Positions 63,235 through 64,000 of a DNA stretch of 64,000 bases are shown here, piece by piece. The stretch spans positions 1 to 64,000 of the forward strand of contig NZ_JAUXXZ010000031.1 of assembly GCF_030684675.1 (NCBI RefSeq). The letters run 5' to 3'. Positions within the stretch are counted from its first letter, which is position 1. Each line of letters begins with the position of its first letter. The translations under genes and the position numbers were made by a program. This stretch comes from Daejeonella sp. GTDB taxonomy: Bacteria; Bacteroidota; Bacteroidia; Sphingobacteriales; Sphingobacteriaceae. Under the pieces are notes generated by a model. It searched no databases and was not told the origin of the DNA. It saw nothing but the letters and a program-made list of their open reading frames with translations.

Positions 63235-64000
63235 TTATTGTTTTGAGCCTAAATAATTTAAATTAATAATGCTTTCATTTAAAGCCTTTATGATATCCAG
63301 ATAATTATTCCGGATAACTATAGCTTGGTTATTCAGCATTACCCAATCCAGATAATTGATGTCACCGTTTATAAATTGTTTATCAGCCGTTTCACTGATT
63401 GTTTTTGCTTCAGGCAGGGAATTCTTTTCAAAATAATTTGCAGCCTCCAAATAGCTTTCATATTGTGATTGGGCACTTTCATATTGATTTTCAATCGTTT
63501 GAAGCTGATTCTGATATTCATTATCAGCTATCATTTCACGTACTCTTGAAGCATTTACTCTTGCTTTCTGAGCACCGGCAAATATGGGTATCCCAATTCC
63601 GATATGACCCGAATTAAAGCGTTTGGATGGAGAATACAGTGTATTATCTGCACCAGTACCCTGAATACTAGTATTGAAATAGCCTAGACTTAAATCAGGC
63701 AGCATTTTTGATCGCTCCAGAGTGGTATTTGCGGCTGTGATTATCTTCTGCTGATCTGTAATTTTCAATAGGGGATGTTCTTCCAATGCCTGAGATGACA
63801 CCATAACCGGGAGATCAATTCTTAAAGAATTCACTATTGGTTCAAATCGATTCGTAGTGTTTAGAACTAGCTGTAGTTGTAGTTTTGCCAGTTGAATCTC
63901 TTCCTGTAAGGATTTTAATTGCAGAAAGATACCGCCCCGCTGACTTTGCGCCGTTGCTTTCTCTAATACATTGCTCTCACCTGTTTTAAACCTTAAATTG
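63235..64000 (-). CDS. TolC-family outer-membrane efflux channel, cut by window end
   Basis: The ORF track opens at a GTG at 63834, but the frame stays open to the last base of the window. It reads RFKTGESNVLEKATAQSQRGG and then SLQEEIQLAKLQLQLVLNTTN, which are typical TolC repeats. The gene is therefore incomplete at its 5' end. The visible 254 codons contain coiled-coil helices of the second OEP repeat (MIADNEYQNQLQTIENQYESAQSQYESYLEAANYFE) and LDWVMLNNQAIV near the end. Genes of this order (RND pump, TolC, adaptor) are common in Bacteroidota heavy-metal efflux loci. No relation to the sugar loci is evident. Confidence 0.9.
   Translation of the reverse strand, partial: NLRFKTGESNVLEKATAQSQRGGIFLQLKSLQEEIQLAKLQLQLVLNTTNRFEPIVNSLRIDLPVMVSSQALEEHPLLKITDQQKIITAANTTLERSKMLPDLSLGYFNTSIQGTGADNTLYSPSKRFNSGHIGIGIPIFAGAQKARVNASRVREMIADNEYQNQLQTIENQYESAQSQYESYLEAANYFEKNSLPEAKTISETADKQFINGDINYLDWVMLNNQAIVIRNNYLDIIKALNESIINLNYLGSKQ

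Noticed and set aside
1-64000. tRNA, rRNA or origin of replication
   Set aside because: No cloverleaf, rRNA-like block or DnaA-box cluster was recognised by eye; a covariance-model scan was not possible here.

Overview
The window looks like a chromosomal segment of an AT-rich Bacteroidota, most likely Sphingobacteriaceae and Pedobacter-like. Two complete SusC/SusD pairs are each preceded by an ECF sigma factor and a FecR anti-sigma factor. Many secreted enzymes and lipoproteins are present, along with Tat signals of the type KRRKFLG, and intergenic spacers are full of short palindromic or heptameric repeats. No tRNA, rRNA or CRISPR array was seen. The organism assignment is inferred from gene content, not from a search.

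Layout. 1-1.1 kb: the 3' end of an IS200/IS605-like element with its end hairpin, then a small membrane-protein gene that looks frameshifted and sits between inverted 9-bp sites. 1.3-18.3 kb: a catabolic locus with two amidohydrolases, two heparinase II/III-family proteins on either side of a secreted transglutaminase-like protein, NagA, NagB, a FucP-type sugar transporter, an SDR and mannonate dehydratase UxuA. Together these fit a polymer of an N-acetylhexosamine and a hexuronic acid. 18.5-33.9 kb: sigma/FecR/SusC/SusD, then a Tat-exported SelA/DgaE-like PLP enzyme, three tandem exported amidohydrolase paralogues, a dicarboxylate/amino-acid symporter, a RidA-like deaminase and an orphan RES-domain protein. 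34.2-42.4 kb: mostly secreted enzymes, namely a CBM9-like/PKD protein, a PQQ dehydrogenase with a fused cytochrome c, an exported class-V aminotransferase, a sulfatase, a lipoprotein formylglycine-generating enzyme and a tiny Cys-Cys lipoprotein. 42.7-61.5 kb: a second sigma/FecR/SusC/SusD set, four tandem paralogues of about 670 residues, an MFS transporter, an SDR and a creatininase-family protein. 61.5-64 kb: a repeat-rich spacer and, on the minus strand, part of an RND efflux operon (membrane-fusion lipoprotein and a truncated TolC-family channel).

How it works together (inference). Each SusC carries an STN domain, so substrate binding at the outer membrane probably signals through FecR to its own sigma factor. 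Lyases, the sulfatase with its maturase and the exported hydrolases would act in the periplasm or at the surface. MFS and DctA-type carriers would bring products into the cytoplasm, where NagA/NagB and SDR/UxuA feed them into central metabolism.

The most unusual content is the block of four Tat-exported paralogues at 50.0-58.4 kb. Each joins a large beta-rich domain, possibly sugar-active, to a C-terminal MIP18/PaaD-like (DUF59) domain in which the family cysteine is arginine. Second is the apparently exported set of a SelA-like PLP enzyme plus three amidohydrolases, in which one expected metal-ligand His is Asp in all three copies.
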